Part shown: piece by piece, positions 16,784-26,224 of the stretch | How the letters are laid out: each line of letters begins with the position of its first letter | Numbering within the stretch: position 1 is the stretch's first letter | Origin: Candidatus Gastranaerophilales bacterium | GTDB taxonomy: Bacteria; Cyanobacteriota; Vampirovibrionia; Gastranaerophilales; Gastranaerophilaceae | Assembly (NCBI GenBank): GCA_944323925.1 | Contig: CALUUI010000002.1 | Coordinates: forward strand, 124,001 to 188,000 | Direction: 5' to 3' | DNA length: 64,000 bases | Notes under the pieces: model-generated | What the model saw: the letters and a program-made list of their open reading frames with translations, nothing else | Database searches by the model: none | What the model was told of the DNA's origin: nothing | Made by a program: the position numbers and the translations under genes

Positions 16784-17806
16784 ATGGCGGAAGAAACAAC
16801 ATTAAAGTCAGGTGCAAATGATGAACGAAGCAAGGCACTAAAACTTGCTATTGAAAAAATAGAAAAGGATTTTGGAAAAGGCTCTATAATGCGTTTAGGC
16901 GATAAACCTGCAATTAATGTTGAAGCAATTCCAACAGGAGCATTAGCATTAGATATTGCTTTAGGAATTGGTGGAGTTCCAAGAGGCAGAATTATAGAAA
17001 TATATGGACCTGAATCATCAGGTAAAACAACTCTTGCACAACATATAGTTGCAGAATGTCAAAAAAAAGGAGGAATTGCAGCCTTCGTTGATGCAGAACA
17101 TGCTTTGGATCCAGAATATGCAAGAAATCTTGGTGTGAATGTTGATGAGTTGTTAATATCGCAGCCGGATACAGGTGAGCAGGCTTTGGATATAACCGAG
17201 GAGTTGGTTCGTTCCGGTGCTGTTGATGTAGTTGTTGTTGACTCTGTTGCTGCACTTGTACCTAAGGCCGAAATAGAAGGGTCTATGGAAGAACAGCAAA
17301 TGGGGTTACAAGCTCGTTTGATGTCAAAGGCATTAAGAAAATTAACCGGTATTATTGGTAAAACAAATACTACAGTTATCTTTATTAACCAATTAAGACA
17401 AAAAATTGGTGTTATGTATGGAAACCCAGAGGTAACAACCGGTGGTAATGCACTTAAGTATTATGCGTCTGTAAGACTTGAAATTCGTCGTGTTGAAGGT
17501 CTAAAAGGTGATGGTGAAGATATTGGTAACCATGTTCGAGTAAAAGTTCTTAAGAACAAGGTGGCTCCTCCATTTAGAACTGCTGAATTTGATATAATTT
17601 TTGGTAAGGGTATATGTAAGGTCGGCAATATTCTTGATGTCGCTGTTAATCTTAATATAGTTAAAAAAGCTGGTGCTTGGTTTAGTTATAATGACGAAAA
17701 ATTAGGTCAAGGTCGTGATAAGGCTAAAGAAGTATTAGCTAATAACCCTGATTTACTTAATGAAGTTGAAAAATTGGTTAGAGAAAAATTAAGTGAAAAT
17801 CAGTAA
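16784..17806 (+). CDS. recA: Recombinase RecA
   Basis: The 340-residue protein is RecA, which forms filaments on single-stranded DNA, performs strand exchange and stimulates self-cleavage of LexA-type repressors. Clear motifs are Walker [19 protein letters not shown] near the N-terminus, [27 protein letters not shown] (Walker B and L1 region) and the L2 region with [22 protein letters not shown]. The ATG at 16784 gives the usual MAEE start; an upstream TTG at 16769 would add five residues. No LexA-like box is evident just upstream. An S24 repressor that RecA could act on lies at 44005. Confidence 0.98.
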   Translation: MAEETTLKSGANDERSKALKLAIEKIEKDFGKGSIMRLGDKPAINVEAIPTGALALDIALGIGGVPRGRIIEIYGPESSGKTTLAQHIVAECQKKGGIAAFVDAEHALDPEYARNLGVNVDELLISQPDTGEQALDITEELVRSGAVDVVVVDSVAALVPKAEIEGSMEEQQMGLQARLMSKALRKLTGIIGKTNTTVIFINQLRQKIGVMYGNPEVTTGGNALKYYASVRLEIRRVEGLKGDGEDIGNHVRVKVLKNKVAPPFRTAEFDIIFGKGICKVGNILDVAVNLNIVKKAGAWFSYNDEKLGQGRDKAKEVLANNPDLLNEVEKLVREKLSENQ

Positions 17807-18251
17807 TTCTATCGGTTTAGCTAAAAGTAATACATTTACTTCAGGTTGTGATAACAAACTGAAGGATTTGTTTGGAAAAGCAAAAGAGCTTTTATCTGAC
17901 GAAAAGTGTCTTTGTGATGATGTTCTGATAACGATTGATGGAAAAGAAAAAAGGCTTGTTAAGCAGGTTAATGAAAGAAAAGTCTGTATAAGCGAGTCGT
18001 GTTCGGGCGGAGTAATATTCCAGATTGCTGATGGTATCAAAGGAATTGTTGATGTTATTTACCATAATCCACAAGATTCTTTTAGTGATAAGTATTACAA
18101 ATATAAGGATAAAAATATTTTTCCTTGGTTTTCTGGTGATGATGAGAAAATATTTAGCAGAAGAATAAAAAACATGAGCAACGCCGAAGTTGAATCTATA
18201 AAAAATGTTTTAAAAAAATATATCCCTGAGTTTATTGTAAAAACAAAATAG
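17793..18251 (+). CDS. Unknown protein overlapping the recA end
   Basis: This 152-residue ORF begins at GTG 17793, overlapping the recA 3' end by 14 nt. I recognise no family. It has four Cys residues (CD near 20, KCLCDD near 38-40, ESCSGG near 70) and a Lys-rich C-terminal half. There is no signal peptide or membrane helix. The arrangement suggests translational coupling to recA. The start is uncertain because no good Shine-Dalgarno sequence is present. Confidence 0.6.
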   Translation: MKISNSIGLAKSNTFTSGCDNKLKDLFGKAKELLSDEKCLCDDVLITIDGKEKRLVKQVNERKVCISESCSGGVIFQIADGIKGIVDVIYHNPQDSFSDKYYKYKDKNIFPWFSGDDEKIFSRRIKNMSNAEVESIKNVLKKYIPEFIVKTK

Positions 18252-18299
18252 TATGTATGTTTAAGTTGAAAAAGTATTGGTATTGTGTAATAATATTAA

Positions 18300-18475
18300 T
18301 GCTTTATGCAGGTGTTTATTTTGTTCCTACATCTTTACTAAAAGGGAGAGTAAGCTCTTTGCCTATGAAGTATACCCGCCGATTTAATTCGCCAGCGGGA
18401 AACGGATTTAATAAGGCACTCACCCACCTGCTGACTTAGCAGGTAACAAAATCGCATTTGCATAAGGCTTTTTAT
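18300..18475 (+). ncRNA. ssrS: Structured RNA, probable 6S RNA
   Basis: A ten-base closing stem joins GCTTTATGCA (18301-18310) to TGCATAAGGC (18459-18468, one G-U pair), followed by a T-rich tail. Inside lie TTACT/AGTAA, a bulged stem TGCCTAT/ATAAGGCA (18360-18366 with 18411-18418), the hairpin CCCGC/GCGGG (18375-18399) and ACCTGCT-GACTT-AGCAGGT (18426-18444). A long rod of about 175 nt with a small hairpin in the 3' strand of the central region fits 6S RNA, which binds the sigma-70 RNA polymerase holoenzyme. A promoter (TTGAAA 18266-18271; -10 candidates at 18288-18296) puts the start at about 18300. A covariance search would be needed to confirm 6S. Confidence 0.6.
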
Positions 18476-18494
18476 TTTATTTATTGTAAATGTG

Positions 18495-18523
18495 TTGCAA
18501 ATATTGCGAAAATATAGTATAAA
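18495..18523 (+). promoter_or_regulatory. Promoter of the pilus assembly operon
   Basis: TTGCAA (18495-18500) and TATAAA (18518-18523) are separated by 17 nt. The following 140 nt up to 18667 form an unusually long leader without an ORF; it contains the small palindrome AATTATTAGTTAATTAAGAT but no recognised riboswitch. Confidence 0.6.
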
Positions 18524-18666
18524 TAAATTAATGCTTGTAGGCAGTGTTAGAGTTCCGTAAAATCTTAATTATTAGTTAATTAAGATAAAATCATACGAAT
18601 GAATGTTACGCTGGGATAAAACCTAATGTAAAATCATCATATTAATAGATGTGAGAGTATAAAAAG

Positions 18667-19386
18667 ATGTTTAAAAACATAGCAAATATTGATTCTTTTT
18701 TGGAAGATAGGGATTATAGCACAAATGTGCTTCCCTCACTTAGTGATGTAGAAATGGATATTGAAGCAAAGCAACCTGAGAAAACAAATAGGTTCAGGAT
18801 GGTAACTATGTTATCAATTACAGCTCTTATAGGTATAATAGCTGGTTGTGCATATTATCATAATGTGACAAAGATAGATTCTGCAAATGGGCTTATGAGC
18901 GGAATTTTCAATGAAAACATATTAAATGAAGTAAATACTGAAAATGTTGCTATTTCAGCGACGAGTGGAAAAAGAGAAGTAATTTCCGTATCTCGAAATA
19001 TAACGAAATCGGATCCTTTTATGCCATATCGAGATGTTTCTGTATCTTTCAATGCTCCGCCGAAATTTGAGTTAATGGAGCCGCCTGAGTCAGCTCTTGA
19101 TGGTTCTGATGCAGCAAGAGTTATGGATGTTGCTGTTTCCGGGATTTTGTATGATATATATTCTCCTTCTGCAATTCTTAATATTGAGGGAAATGACCAT
19201 CTTGTTAAGAAGGGCGATGTTATGAGTAATTATAAAATTTTAGATATTGATAAACATACCGTCACTGTTCAATTAGGAAAGAATATATATCGTGCTGGTA
19301 TTGGTGAAATGTTGACTACTAATGATATTCATTATAATAAAGTTTCTAATTTAGATAGCAAGTTCGGAGGCAAGAATGGCAAGTAA
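18667..19386 (+). CDS. PilP/GspC-like inner-membrane pilus assembly protein
   Basis: The 239-residue protein has a cytoplasmic N-terminus, one membrane helix (about 44-63) and a periplasmic part. Its last 80 residues (SGILYDIYSPSAILNIEGND, KKGDVMSNYKILDID, VTVQLGKNIYRAGIG) resemble the GspC homology region or the PilP beta domain, which docks to the secretin. It is the first gene of the pilus run and its end overlaps the secretin start by 11 nt. Sequence similarity is weak; the assignment rests mainly on architecture and position. Confidence 0.65.
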   Translation: MFKNIANIDSFLEDRDYSTNVLPSLSDVEMDIEAKQPEKTNRFRMVTMLSITALIGIIAGCAYYHNVTKIDSANGLMSGIFNENILNEVNTENVAISATSGKREVISVSRNITKSDPFMPYRDVSVSFNAPPKFELMEPPESALDGSDAARVMDVAVSGILYDIYSPSAILNIEGNDHLVKKGDVMSNYKILDIDKHTVTVQLGKNIYRAGIGEMLTTNDIHYNKVSNLDSKFGGKNGK

Positions 19387-21133
19387 GAATATACACAAGA
19401 TACTATTATCGGCGGCGTTGTTAATATCAGCACCTGCTGTAATGGCATTGGGTTATAACTATTATGAAGGTTATAATCATTTAAAACTTGATGCGAATGT
19501 TTCAATAACAGATAAGACTGATAAAATTAATCTCTCTTTAAGGGATTCTGATGTAAAGCAAGTTTTACGGATGTTCGCTGATAAAGCTGGGCTAAATATA
19601 ATATTTGATTCTTCTGTATCAGGCGCTGTTACATTAGATCTTGTTAATGTGTCATTAAATGATGCATTTAAATTGGTTTTAAAAATTAGTGGTTTAACAT
19701 ATTATCTTGATGACAATACACTTATCGTAATGTCTGTTAATGCTGCAAAGAATGAAAGTTTTGCTGCTAAGGAAATGACCATATTACCTGTTAAATATGT
19801 AGATGCAGCAGTAATTGCTGATTTTTTAAATAAGAATATATTTTCAAAGAAAAGAACCGGTTTATCAACAACAGAAGTTGCAACAGTTAATATAGCAACA
19901 AATGAGTTGATAATTTTTGGTATGGATAATGATGTAAAAATAGCGCAAAGCGTAATAGATCAATTTGACAAAAAACCATTATCTGCGACATTTGTAGTAA
20001 ATCATACAACGCCTGCTGAGATGGCATCAATGGTATGTAATATGTTATCACCAACCGGTGGTACTGTTTCAGGTGAACAAAAGCAATTCTCTTCTGGTTC
20101 AGAAGATGAAGGAGCAACAGGTTTTGCTTCCAGTGAAGATGGTGGTGGCGAGTCCGGTGGAGAAGGCGGCGGTTCTTCTGATCCTGTTAAGTTAGGTGAG
20201 AATTACATCGCTTGTACTCTTGCAGGTTCTGTAAATGTTGGTTCTACTGTTCCTTTCAATACTCAAAATCTTAAGGTTTCTTATTATCCGCAACGTGGAA
20301 CTATTAAGGTTGTTGGTGGTTCTCAATCTCAAATTGATATGATTGGTGACTTTATTAAAGAAAATGATGTTAAACAACCTCAAGCAATTGTTGAACTATC
20401 TATATTAGAATTAACTGAAGATGGTAGTAAAGAATTTAGTAACAATTGGAGTATTACCGGTGGTGATATAACATTTAACTCTAATGGTGACGGTACTACT
20501 ATTGCTCATGCAACAAATCAAAGCCGTATGAAGATTGGTTGGGAAATGTCTTATTTACTTCAAACCGAGAAGGCAAGAATTTTAGCTAATCCGAAATTAG
20601 TTGTTACTAATGGAAAAGAGTCTATTATCGATTTAACTCAAGACTATTTAGAAAGTGTTGACGTTGAGTTCTTACAAACTTCAGGTGCTGGTGCTGCTGC
20701 TGTTGCTCAAAAAACTTACAACATTGGTAGTGATCAAGGTTTGAAAGTTACATTCACTCCGTTTATTTCACCTGAAGGGTATGTTACTATGAATATTACT
20801 CCGGAATATTCTACTCAAGCTGGTCAAATTACTGGTATAGAGTACGATGAAGAGGGGAATAGATCTCCTTATATTGCAGCAACTCTATTATCTAGAAGAA
20901 ATCTTGATATTAAAAATGTTAGAATCAAAGATGGTGAAACTCTTATAATTGGTGGATTAATTCAAGAAAATACAAATAAATCTGTTTCTAAAATCCCTAT
21001 CTTAGGCGACTTACCTGGAATTGGTGCAGCATTTAGAACTACTACCAGTGAAAAAGTTAAGACAGAGTTAGTTATTATGATTACTCCTAAAATAATCAAA
21101 GATAACGAGGATGCTAGTATTAATAACTTATAG
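19376..21133 (+). CDS. pilQ: Outer-membrane secretin PilQ/GspD
   Basis: The 585-residue protein has a signal peptide (cleavage near AVMA, residue 24). An STN-like N0 domain follows (INLSLRDSDVKQVLRMFADK to about residue 105), then N1-type domains (TNELIIFGMDNDVKIAQSVI and FVVNHTTPAEMASMVCNML). A Ser/Gly/Glu-rich linker lies at 235-265. The C-terminal secretin barrel contains the typical VPILGDLPGIGAAFR-type motif, here KIPILGDLPGIGAAFRTT. It forms the outer-membrane ring through which the pilus passes. The flanking genes PilP-like, PilB and PilC support type IV pilus over type II secretion, but no pilin is visible to settle this. Confidence 0.93.
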   Translation: MASKNIHKILLSAALLISAPAVMALGYNYYEGYNHLKLDANVSITDKTDKINLSLRDSDVKQVLRMFADKAGLNIIFDSSVSGAVTLDLVNVSLNDAFKLVLKISGLTYYLDDNTLIVMSVNAAKNESFAAKEMTILPVKYVDAAVIADFLNKNIFSKKRTGLSTTEVATVNIATNELIIFGMDNDVKIAQSVIDQFDKKPLSATFVVNHTTPAEMASMVCNMLSPTGGTVSGEQKQFSSGSEDEGATGFASSEDGGGESGGEGGGSSDPVKLGENYIACTLAGSVNVGSTVPFNTQNLKVSYYPQRGTIKVVGGSQSQIDMIGDFIKENDVKQPQAIVELSILELTEDGSKEFSNNWSITGGDITFNSNGDGTTIAHATNQSRMKIGWEMSYLLQTEKARILANPKLVVTNGKESIIDLTQDYLESVDVEFLQTSGAGAAAVAQKTYNIGSDQGLKVTFTPFISPEGYVTMNITPEYSTQAGQITGIEYDEEGNRSPYIAATLLSRRNLDIKNVRIKDGETLIIGGLIQENTNKSVSKIPILGDLPGIGAAFRTTTSEKVKTELVIMITPKIIKDNEDASINNL

Positions 21134-21150
21134 TATAGAAATATAAAAAA

Positions 21151-23226
21151 ATGATTACACCTCAATTAGAGAAATTAAAAAACAGTATAAAGCCTGATTT
21201 ACTGGAAAAGTTTGATAAAAACCTGATGGTATCATCGGGCTTTATACCTGTTGATATAAGAAATAATGATATATTTATTATTGTTAAAAAGTCAGTTTCA
21301 TCTAATAAACCGGAAATAGAAACTCAGGTAAAATCTGTATGCGATGCAGAAACTTGTGCAGCTAAGTTTATATCACTTGCAGATGACGAGTTTAATTCGC
21401 TTTATAGTGAGTTGTATATTTCAGGTAGTCCAAGTAAGGAATTGGGAAGTGTTAGTAGCTCTGATGTTGAGGTTAAAGTTCCTGCCAATGAAGATATAAG
21501 TGAAGAAGAGTTTTTTCTGCAGAATGGTTGGATTCAGGAAAAGCATGTTCCGCCATCTAGAGAGTTGGCAAAGAATAAGAAAATTCCTTTTTATGCTGCG
21601 TTATTGGCTAATAATTTTGTTACAAATCAACAAGTCATCGCATATTTGGGTTCCAGATATAAATATGAAATAGTTAGCGCAGAGGATATTAATGTTGACT
21701 TAACCCTTTTTAAAGGTTTACCCGAAGACTTTATATTCAAGAAATTTGCAATACCCTTTGAAGTTGCCGGTAGTAAATTAAAAGTAGCAATGGTAAATCC
21801 GGCTGATAAAAATATTATCAGAGAAATTTCATTTTCGACTGGGCGTTCTGTTATACCTTATACATTGCCTTTCCCCGATTATGAAATTTTGTTAAAGGAT
21901 TATACGAATAAGAGTAAGCAGCTTCAAACTGCAAAAGAAACTGAACGTATTATGCAATCTTTGGAAGAGGAAGCAGCTCAGTTTCAGGGTGAAACTTCTT
22001 TATGGTCACAGGTTGAAAAGGAGTTGCAGAATGCAAGTTCTTCTGTTGCTAAGTTAGTTTATAAAATAATTACTGATGGAATAGATCAGAAAGTTTCGGA
22101 TATTCACGTTGAACCAAGACTTTATAATTATATAGTAAGGTTCAGAGCAGATGGTTTGTTAAAGAAAGTGTTGGAAATTCCATCAAGTGTAGAAAATTCT
22201 GTTATTACTCGTTTTAAAGTTCTTGCAAGAATGAACATTGCAGAACACAGAAGACCTCAGGATGGTACTTTTTCAATAAAATATAATGATAAAGCGTATG
22301 ACTTCCGTATAAATACTTTGCCTGTATCAGGTAAAGAAAAGGTTGTTATTCGTATTTTGGCGCCGGCTGTTTCTTTAAAATCTTCCGGTGAGGATATAAA
22401 AATAGAGGGTACTCAGCCTTGGGACATTGAAAAAATTAAAACGATGATTAAGTCGCCAAACGGGATTATTTTAACATCCGGTCCTACCGGTTCCGGTAAG
22501 ACAACTACACTTTATACTATTTTAAAGAGTTTAAATAAAGAAGATGTTAATATTACAACGATTGAAGACCCTATAGAAATTAAGCTGGAAGGAATTAACC
22601 AATCTCAGGTAAATGCGAAGGCGGATATTACTTTTGCTTCTTGTATGAGAGCAATTTTACGTCAAGACCCGGATATAATACTTATTGGTGAAATCCGTGA
22701 CTATGAAACATTAGAAGTTGCAATTTCTGCGGCATTAACAGGTCACCTTGTTCTTAGTACTGTTCACACCAATTCAGCGGCTGCGACTATTACAAGATTA
22801 ATCGAAATGGGAGCTAAGGATTATCTTGTTTCTTCTACTTTGACCGGTGTTATTGCGCAAAGACTTGTTAGAAGGTTATGTGATAATTGTAAGGAAGAAT
22901 ATTCCCCGACAGAAGAAGAAGTAAAACATATTACTATTAATGAGGATGAGCAAAAGCAACTTCTTAAAACTAAATTTTATAGACCGGTAGGTTGTGAAGA
23001 ATGTGGATATTTAGGATATAAAGGACGTTTGGGCATATATGAAATTTTACCAATGTCCAGAGAAATAAAAAAATTGATAGCGCAAGGTGCGCACGATATT
23101 GAAATAGAAGAAGCTGCTGTTTCTGCGGGGATGAGAACATTAAGTCAATCTTGCTTGCAGCACATTATAGATGGTAAAACAACAGTAGATGAATATGTTC
23201 GTGTACTTGGTTTTGCAAATGAATAG
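21151..23226 (+). CDS. pilB: Type IV pilus assembly ATPase PilB/GspE
   Basis: The 691-residue extension ATPase has a divergent N-terminal region (1-110), an MshEN domain (about 120-260), and a complete motor domain. The motor domain has Walker A GPTGSGKTTT near 450, an Asp box, Walker B (RQDPDIILIGEIRDYETLE) and a His box (TGHLVLSTVHTNSA). The zinc-binding tetracysteine is CDNCKEEY plus CEECGYLGYKGR. It lies 17 nt after the secretin gene and 17 nt before pilC. This is the complete counterpart of the eroded copy at 945-2324. Confidence 0.95.
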   Translation: MITPQLEKLKNSIKPDLLEKFDKNLMVSSGFIPVDIRNNDIFIIVKKSVSSNKPEIETQVKSVCDAETCAAKFISLADDEFNSLYSELYISGSPSKELGSVSSSDVEVKVPANEDISEEEFFLQNGWIQEKHVPPSRELAKNKKIPFYAALLANNFVTNQQVIAYLGSRYKYEIVSAEDINVDLTLFKGLPEDFIFKKFAIPFEVAGSKLKVAMVNPADKNIIREISFSTGRSVIPYTLPFPDYEILLKDYTNKSKQLQTAKETERIMQSLEEEAAQFQGETSLWSQVEKELQNASSSVAKLVYKIITDGIDQKVSDIHVEPRLYNYIVRFRADGLLKKVLEIPSSVENSVITRFKVLARMNIAEHRRPQDGTFSIKYNDKAYDFRINTLPVSGKEKVVIRILAPAVSLKSSGEDIKIEGTQPWDIEKIKTMIKSPNGIILTSGPTGSGKTTTLYTILKSLNKEDVNITTIEDPIEIKLEGINQSQVNAKADITFASCMRAILRQDPDIILIGEIRDYETLEVAISAALTGHLVLSTVHTNSAAATITRLIEMGAKDYLVSSTLTGVIAQRLVRRLCDNCKEEYSPTEEEVKHITINEDEQKQLLKTKFYRPVGCEECGYLGYKGRLGIYEILPMSREIKKLIAQGAHDIEIEEAAVSAGMRTLSQSCLQHIIDGKTTVDEYVRVLGFANE

Positions 23227-23243
23227 TATGAGGTAAGAAAACA

Positions 23244-24455
23244 ATGCCAACGTATAATTATAAAGCATTAAAAAGAGGTCGGGATGTTGTTAAAGGCACA
23301 ATAGAAGCTGCTGATGCCAAGGAAGCACGTGACAAAATAAGAAAAATGGGACTTGTTCCTATGGATATTATTGATGTTACTGCTGGTGGTAAAAAGGCTG
23401 GAGCTAGCGGTGGTGCCAGAATTGTTCCGATGAGTTTGAGTGAACGTATTGAATTTATCTCAACTTTACAAATTTTATTACAATCAGGTATTCCTGCGGT
23501 CGAATCTTTGATGTTTATGGAAGTTGAAGCAGCGAAGAAAAAAATCCGTGATACTGCTAAGGTTTTAAGAACTCAGGTTATGGGTGGTGCATCTTTTGCG
23601 GATGTTCTTGCAAGATATCCAAATGTTTTTGGATATATTATGGTTGGTTTGGTTAAGGCTGGTGAAGAAGCCGGTGAATTAGAAAAAACTTTAGGTAGAA
23701 TTAAAGAATTAATGCAAAAGCAGGCTAATATTCGTGGTAAGGTTATTTCTACTATGATGTATCCTTGTTTCGTTATTGTTTTAGCTACTATTATTGTTTT
23801 AATTATGTTATTATTTGTATTCCCTACATTTAAAGAAATGTTTGAAAACCAAGGTAAGGAGTTACCTTTAATAACAACTGTACTTATCAATGCTGGTGAT
23901 TATTTAAAAACTAACTGGTGGGTTCTAATTGTATTTTTTGTTTCTTTAGCTGTATTTATATTTATCATTACACATTGGACTCCTACAAAAAGATTATTGG
24001 ATAGAATAGCCCTTAAGATTCCGCTTATCAGCAATTTACTTATGAGTGCAAATTTCTCAAATTTCTTTTCGGTTGTACAGGTATCTTATGATGCAGGTAT
24101 TCCGGTTGTTGATTGCTTGCATTTAGGTGTTATTACTCTTACTAATTCTTTATTAAGAGATAAGATTACGGATTCTATCGTTAAGGTTCAACAGGGTCAA
24201 CAAGTATCTGTTGCAATGAAAATGACTGGTGTGGTGCCTAGAATGCTATTATTTATGGTTTCTACAGGTGAACAATCCGGTCGTTTGGGTGAAATGTTAG
24301 GTAATGCCGTTAATTATCTTGATAAAATTCTTGATGACATTATCGATACTTTAACTAAAATGATTGAACCGATTATGTTATTAGTTATTGGTAGTATTGT
24401 ACTTGTATTGGCATTGGCTTTATATCTGCCGTTGTTCCAATCTTACTTATCTTAA
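23244..24455 (+). CDS. pilC: Type IV pilus platform protein PilC/GspF
   Basis: The 403-residue protein starts PTYNYKALKRGRDVVKGTIE, the classic GspF/PilC N-terminus. It contains two copies of the T2SSF domain (about 65-190 and 270-395) and three membrane helices, including one near 170-190 (VIVLATIIVLIMLLFVFPTF), one near 220-240 and the last near the C-terminus. It anchors the assembly ATPase in the inner membrane. It directly follows pilB and is followed by a small gene after 14 nt with a strong AAGGAGA site. Confidence 0.95.
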   Translation: MPTYNYKALKRGRDVVKGTIEAADAKEARDKIRKMGLVPMDIIDVTAGGKKAGASGGARIVPMSLSERIEFISTLQILLQSGIPAVESLMFMEVEAAKKKIRDTAKVLRTQVMGGASFADVLARYPNVFGYIMVGLVKAGEEAGELEKTLGRIKELMQKQANIRGKVISTMMYPCFVIVLATIIVLIMLLFVFPTFKEMFENQGKELPLITTVLINAGDYLKTNWWVLIVFFVSLAVFIFIITHWTPTKRLLDRIALKIPLISNLLMSANFSNFFSVVQVSYDAGIPVVDCLHLGVITLTNSLLRDKITDSIVKVQQGQQVSVAMKMTGVVPRMLLFMVSTGEQSGRLGEMLGNAVNYLDKILDDIIDTLTKMIEPIMLLVIGSIVLVLALALYLPLFQSYLS

Positions 24456-24469
24456 AGGAGAAACAATTT

Positions 24470-24754
24470 ATGGCAGATGAAAAAATTGATAATTTAACTT
24501 CAGGTGTTTGGTCTGAGAGAGTTCTTATTATAACCAATGATTATGAAATTAAGGGTGATGTTTTTATGCCTAAAGTAGGTAAAAGAAACAGATTAATTTC
24601 TGATATTCTTAATAGTACAAAGAGTTTTATTGCTGTTAAGAATTGTTCTTTAGAATATAGGCTATTAAAGGACAGAGAAATTGAGCATTATGAATTTTTA
24701 CAGCTCAATCTTAATTCAGTAATCTTAATAAGACCTGTGGGCAAAGATGAGTAA
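24470..24754 (+). CDS. Small DUF6812-like protein in the pilus operon
   Basis: This 94-residue protein has a compact beta-rich pattern (ERVLIITNDYEIKGDVFMP, NRLISDILNS, FIAVKNCSLEY). It resembles a family I recall as DUF6812, in which a short sequence of this form is followed by FLAV and a conserved acidic/aromatic tail. The function is unknown. AAAGGAGAAAC lies before the ATG and its stop overlaps the next gene by 8 nt. Its position after pilC suggests expression with the pilus genes. Confidence 0.65.
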   Translation: MADEKIDNLTSGVWSERVLIITNDYEIKGDVFMPKVGKRNRLISDILNSTKSFIAVKNCSLEYRLLKDREIEHYEFLQLNLNSVILIRPVGKDE

Positions 24755-25595
24755 AACTTATGTTATAACAGGTGCAGCTTCGGGTATCGGAAGGGCTTTA
24801 GTTGGACATTTTGCAAAAGAGAATATTGTCTTTGCGGGTGTTAGACGTCAAGAGTGTTTTTCCGAATTAGAGTCAATATCATCTAACGTAATTCCATTTC
24901 TTATAGATTTATGTTCTGAGGAGTCTGTTAATTCTGCTGTTGAGTTTATAAGAAGTAAAACAGACAAAGTTGATACTCTGATAAATGCAGCAGGATGTGT
25001 TGTTGCAGGTGCTATAGAAAGGATTCCAATATCAGAGCTTAAGCGTCAATTTGATACGAATGTTTTTGGGCATCTTAGGATAACACAGGGGCTTATGGAG
25101 TTATTAGAAGACGGAAGAATTATCAATATAAGTTCTATGGCAAGTTATGGTATTTTCCCATTTATCTCTCCTTATTGTGCGTCTAAGAGGGCTTTGGATA
25201 TTTTATTTAACTCTATGTTATTAGAAAGTAAGCGTAATATTAAAGTTATTTCTATTAAGCCAGGGGTTATAGCAACTCCTTTATGGAATAAATCTATTGA
25301 ACAAAATACTAAACTTATAAATAATTGTTCAGGATATGAAGCAGAAATGTCGTATATGATAAAGAACGCTGATAAAAATGGGAAGTATGGTGCACCTGTA
25401 GAAAGTGTTGTAAAAGTTGTTAGTAAAGCAGATTCTGCAAAAACTCCTAAACTTACTTATACTGTTGGAAAAGACGCACTTGCTGCAAGAATTGTGTCTA
25501 AACTTCCACAAGGTTTTATTAATATGATAATTAAGTCAAAAGTGAAAAAATTATCTCAAGGAAGTAGAATAGAGGAGGACAAAAAGTGTCTATAA
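24747..25595 (+). CDS. Short-chain dehydrogenase/reductase
   Basis: The 282-residue protein is a classical SDR. It has the cofactor motif TGAASGIG at 8-15, NAAG at the end of beta 4, and active-site Ser in ISSMASYG with YCASK, so the Ser-Tyr-Lys set is intact. The Arg residues of VRRQE after beta 2 suggest NADP preference. The substrate is unknown. The gene overlaps its upstream neighbour by 8 nt and rpe by 10 nt, so translation is coupled through the end of the operon. Confidence 0.9.
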   Translation: MSKTYVITGAASGIGRALVGHFAKENIVFAGVRRQECFSELESISSNVIPFLIDLCSEESVNSAVEFIRSKTDKVDTLINAAGCVVAGAIERIPISELKRQFDTNVFGHLRITQGLMELLEDGRIINISSMASYGIFPFISPYCASKRALDILFNSMLLESKRNIKVISIKPGVIATPLWNKSIEQNTKLINNCSGYEAEMSYMIKNADKNGKYGAPVESVVKVVSKADSAKTPKLTYTVGKDALAARIVSKLPQGFINMIIKSKVKKLSQGSRIEEDKKCL

Positions 25596-26224
25596 TTGTT
25601 TCACCATCTATTCTTTCTGCCGACTTTGCAAATTTGGAGCGAGATATAAATCTTGTGAAAGATGCTGGTGCAAAGTGGTTACACATTGATGTTATGGACG
25701 GGCATTTTGTCCCTAATATTACAATTGGTGTTCCTGTTGTAAAATCTCTTAGAAAAGTTACCGATTTATTCTTAGATGTTCATTTAATGATTGAAAATCC
25801 TGAGAAGTTTATAAAGCCATTTGCTGATGCGGGGAGTGATTTAATAACTTTTCATTATGAAGCAGCTAAAAAACCAGCTGAAGTTATTTCTATGATACAA
25901 GATTTTGGTATCAAGGCTGGAATTTCTATAAAACCTAATACTCAACCGGAAGAAATTTTCCCATACTTAAGCAATGTTGACTTGGTACTAGTAATGACCG
26001 TCGAACCTGGATTTGGCGGGCAAAGTTTTATTCACGAATGTGCGTCTAAAATTCCTGTTATCAAAGAGAATGCACCGGAGTCATTGATTATACAAGTAGA
26101 TGGTGGGATTAATAACGTTACATCCAAAATCTGTACTTCTCTTGGGGCAAATTCTTTAGTTGCAGGCAGTTATATTTTTAATAGTGATAATATTAACAAA
26201 GCTGTCCAGTCTTTGTTAAACTAA
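25586..26224 (+). CDS. rpe: Ribulose-phosphate 3-epimerase
   Basis: The 212-residue TIM-barrel enzyme interconverts ribulose 5-phosphate and xylulose 5-phosphate. Family motifs are intact: SPSILSADFANL, LHIDVMDGHFVPNIT, DVHLMIENPEKFI, MTVEPGFGGQSF and QVDGGIN. It starts at GTG with GAGGAGGACAAAAA upstream, inside the end of the SDR gene. It is the last gene of the operon; its stop shares CTAA (26221-26224) with the convergent neighbour. Confidence 0.97.
   Translation: MSIIVSPSILSADFANLERDINLVKDAGAKWLHIDVMDGHFVPNITIGVPVVKSLRKVTDLFLDVHLMIENPEKFIKPFADAGSDLITFHYEAAKKPAEVISMIQDFGIKAGISIKPNTQPEEIFPYLSNVDLVLVMTVEPGFGGQSFIHECASKIPVIKENAPESLIIQVDGGINNVTSKICTSLGANSLVAGSYIFNSDNINKAVQSLLN

Noticed and set aside
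18257-18439. 60-codon ORF with a hydrophobic start
   Set aside because: It has no Shine-Dalgarno site, and its second half lies inside the strongly structured RNA (18300-18475).
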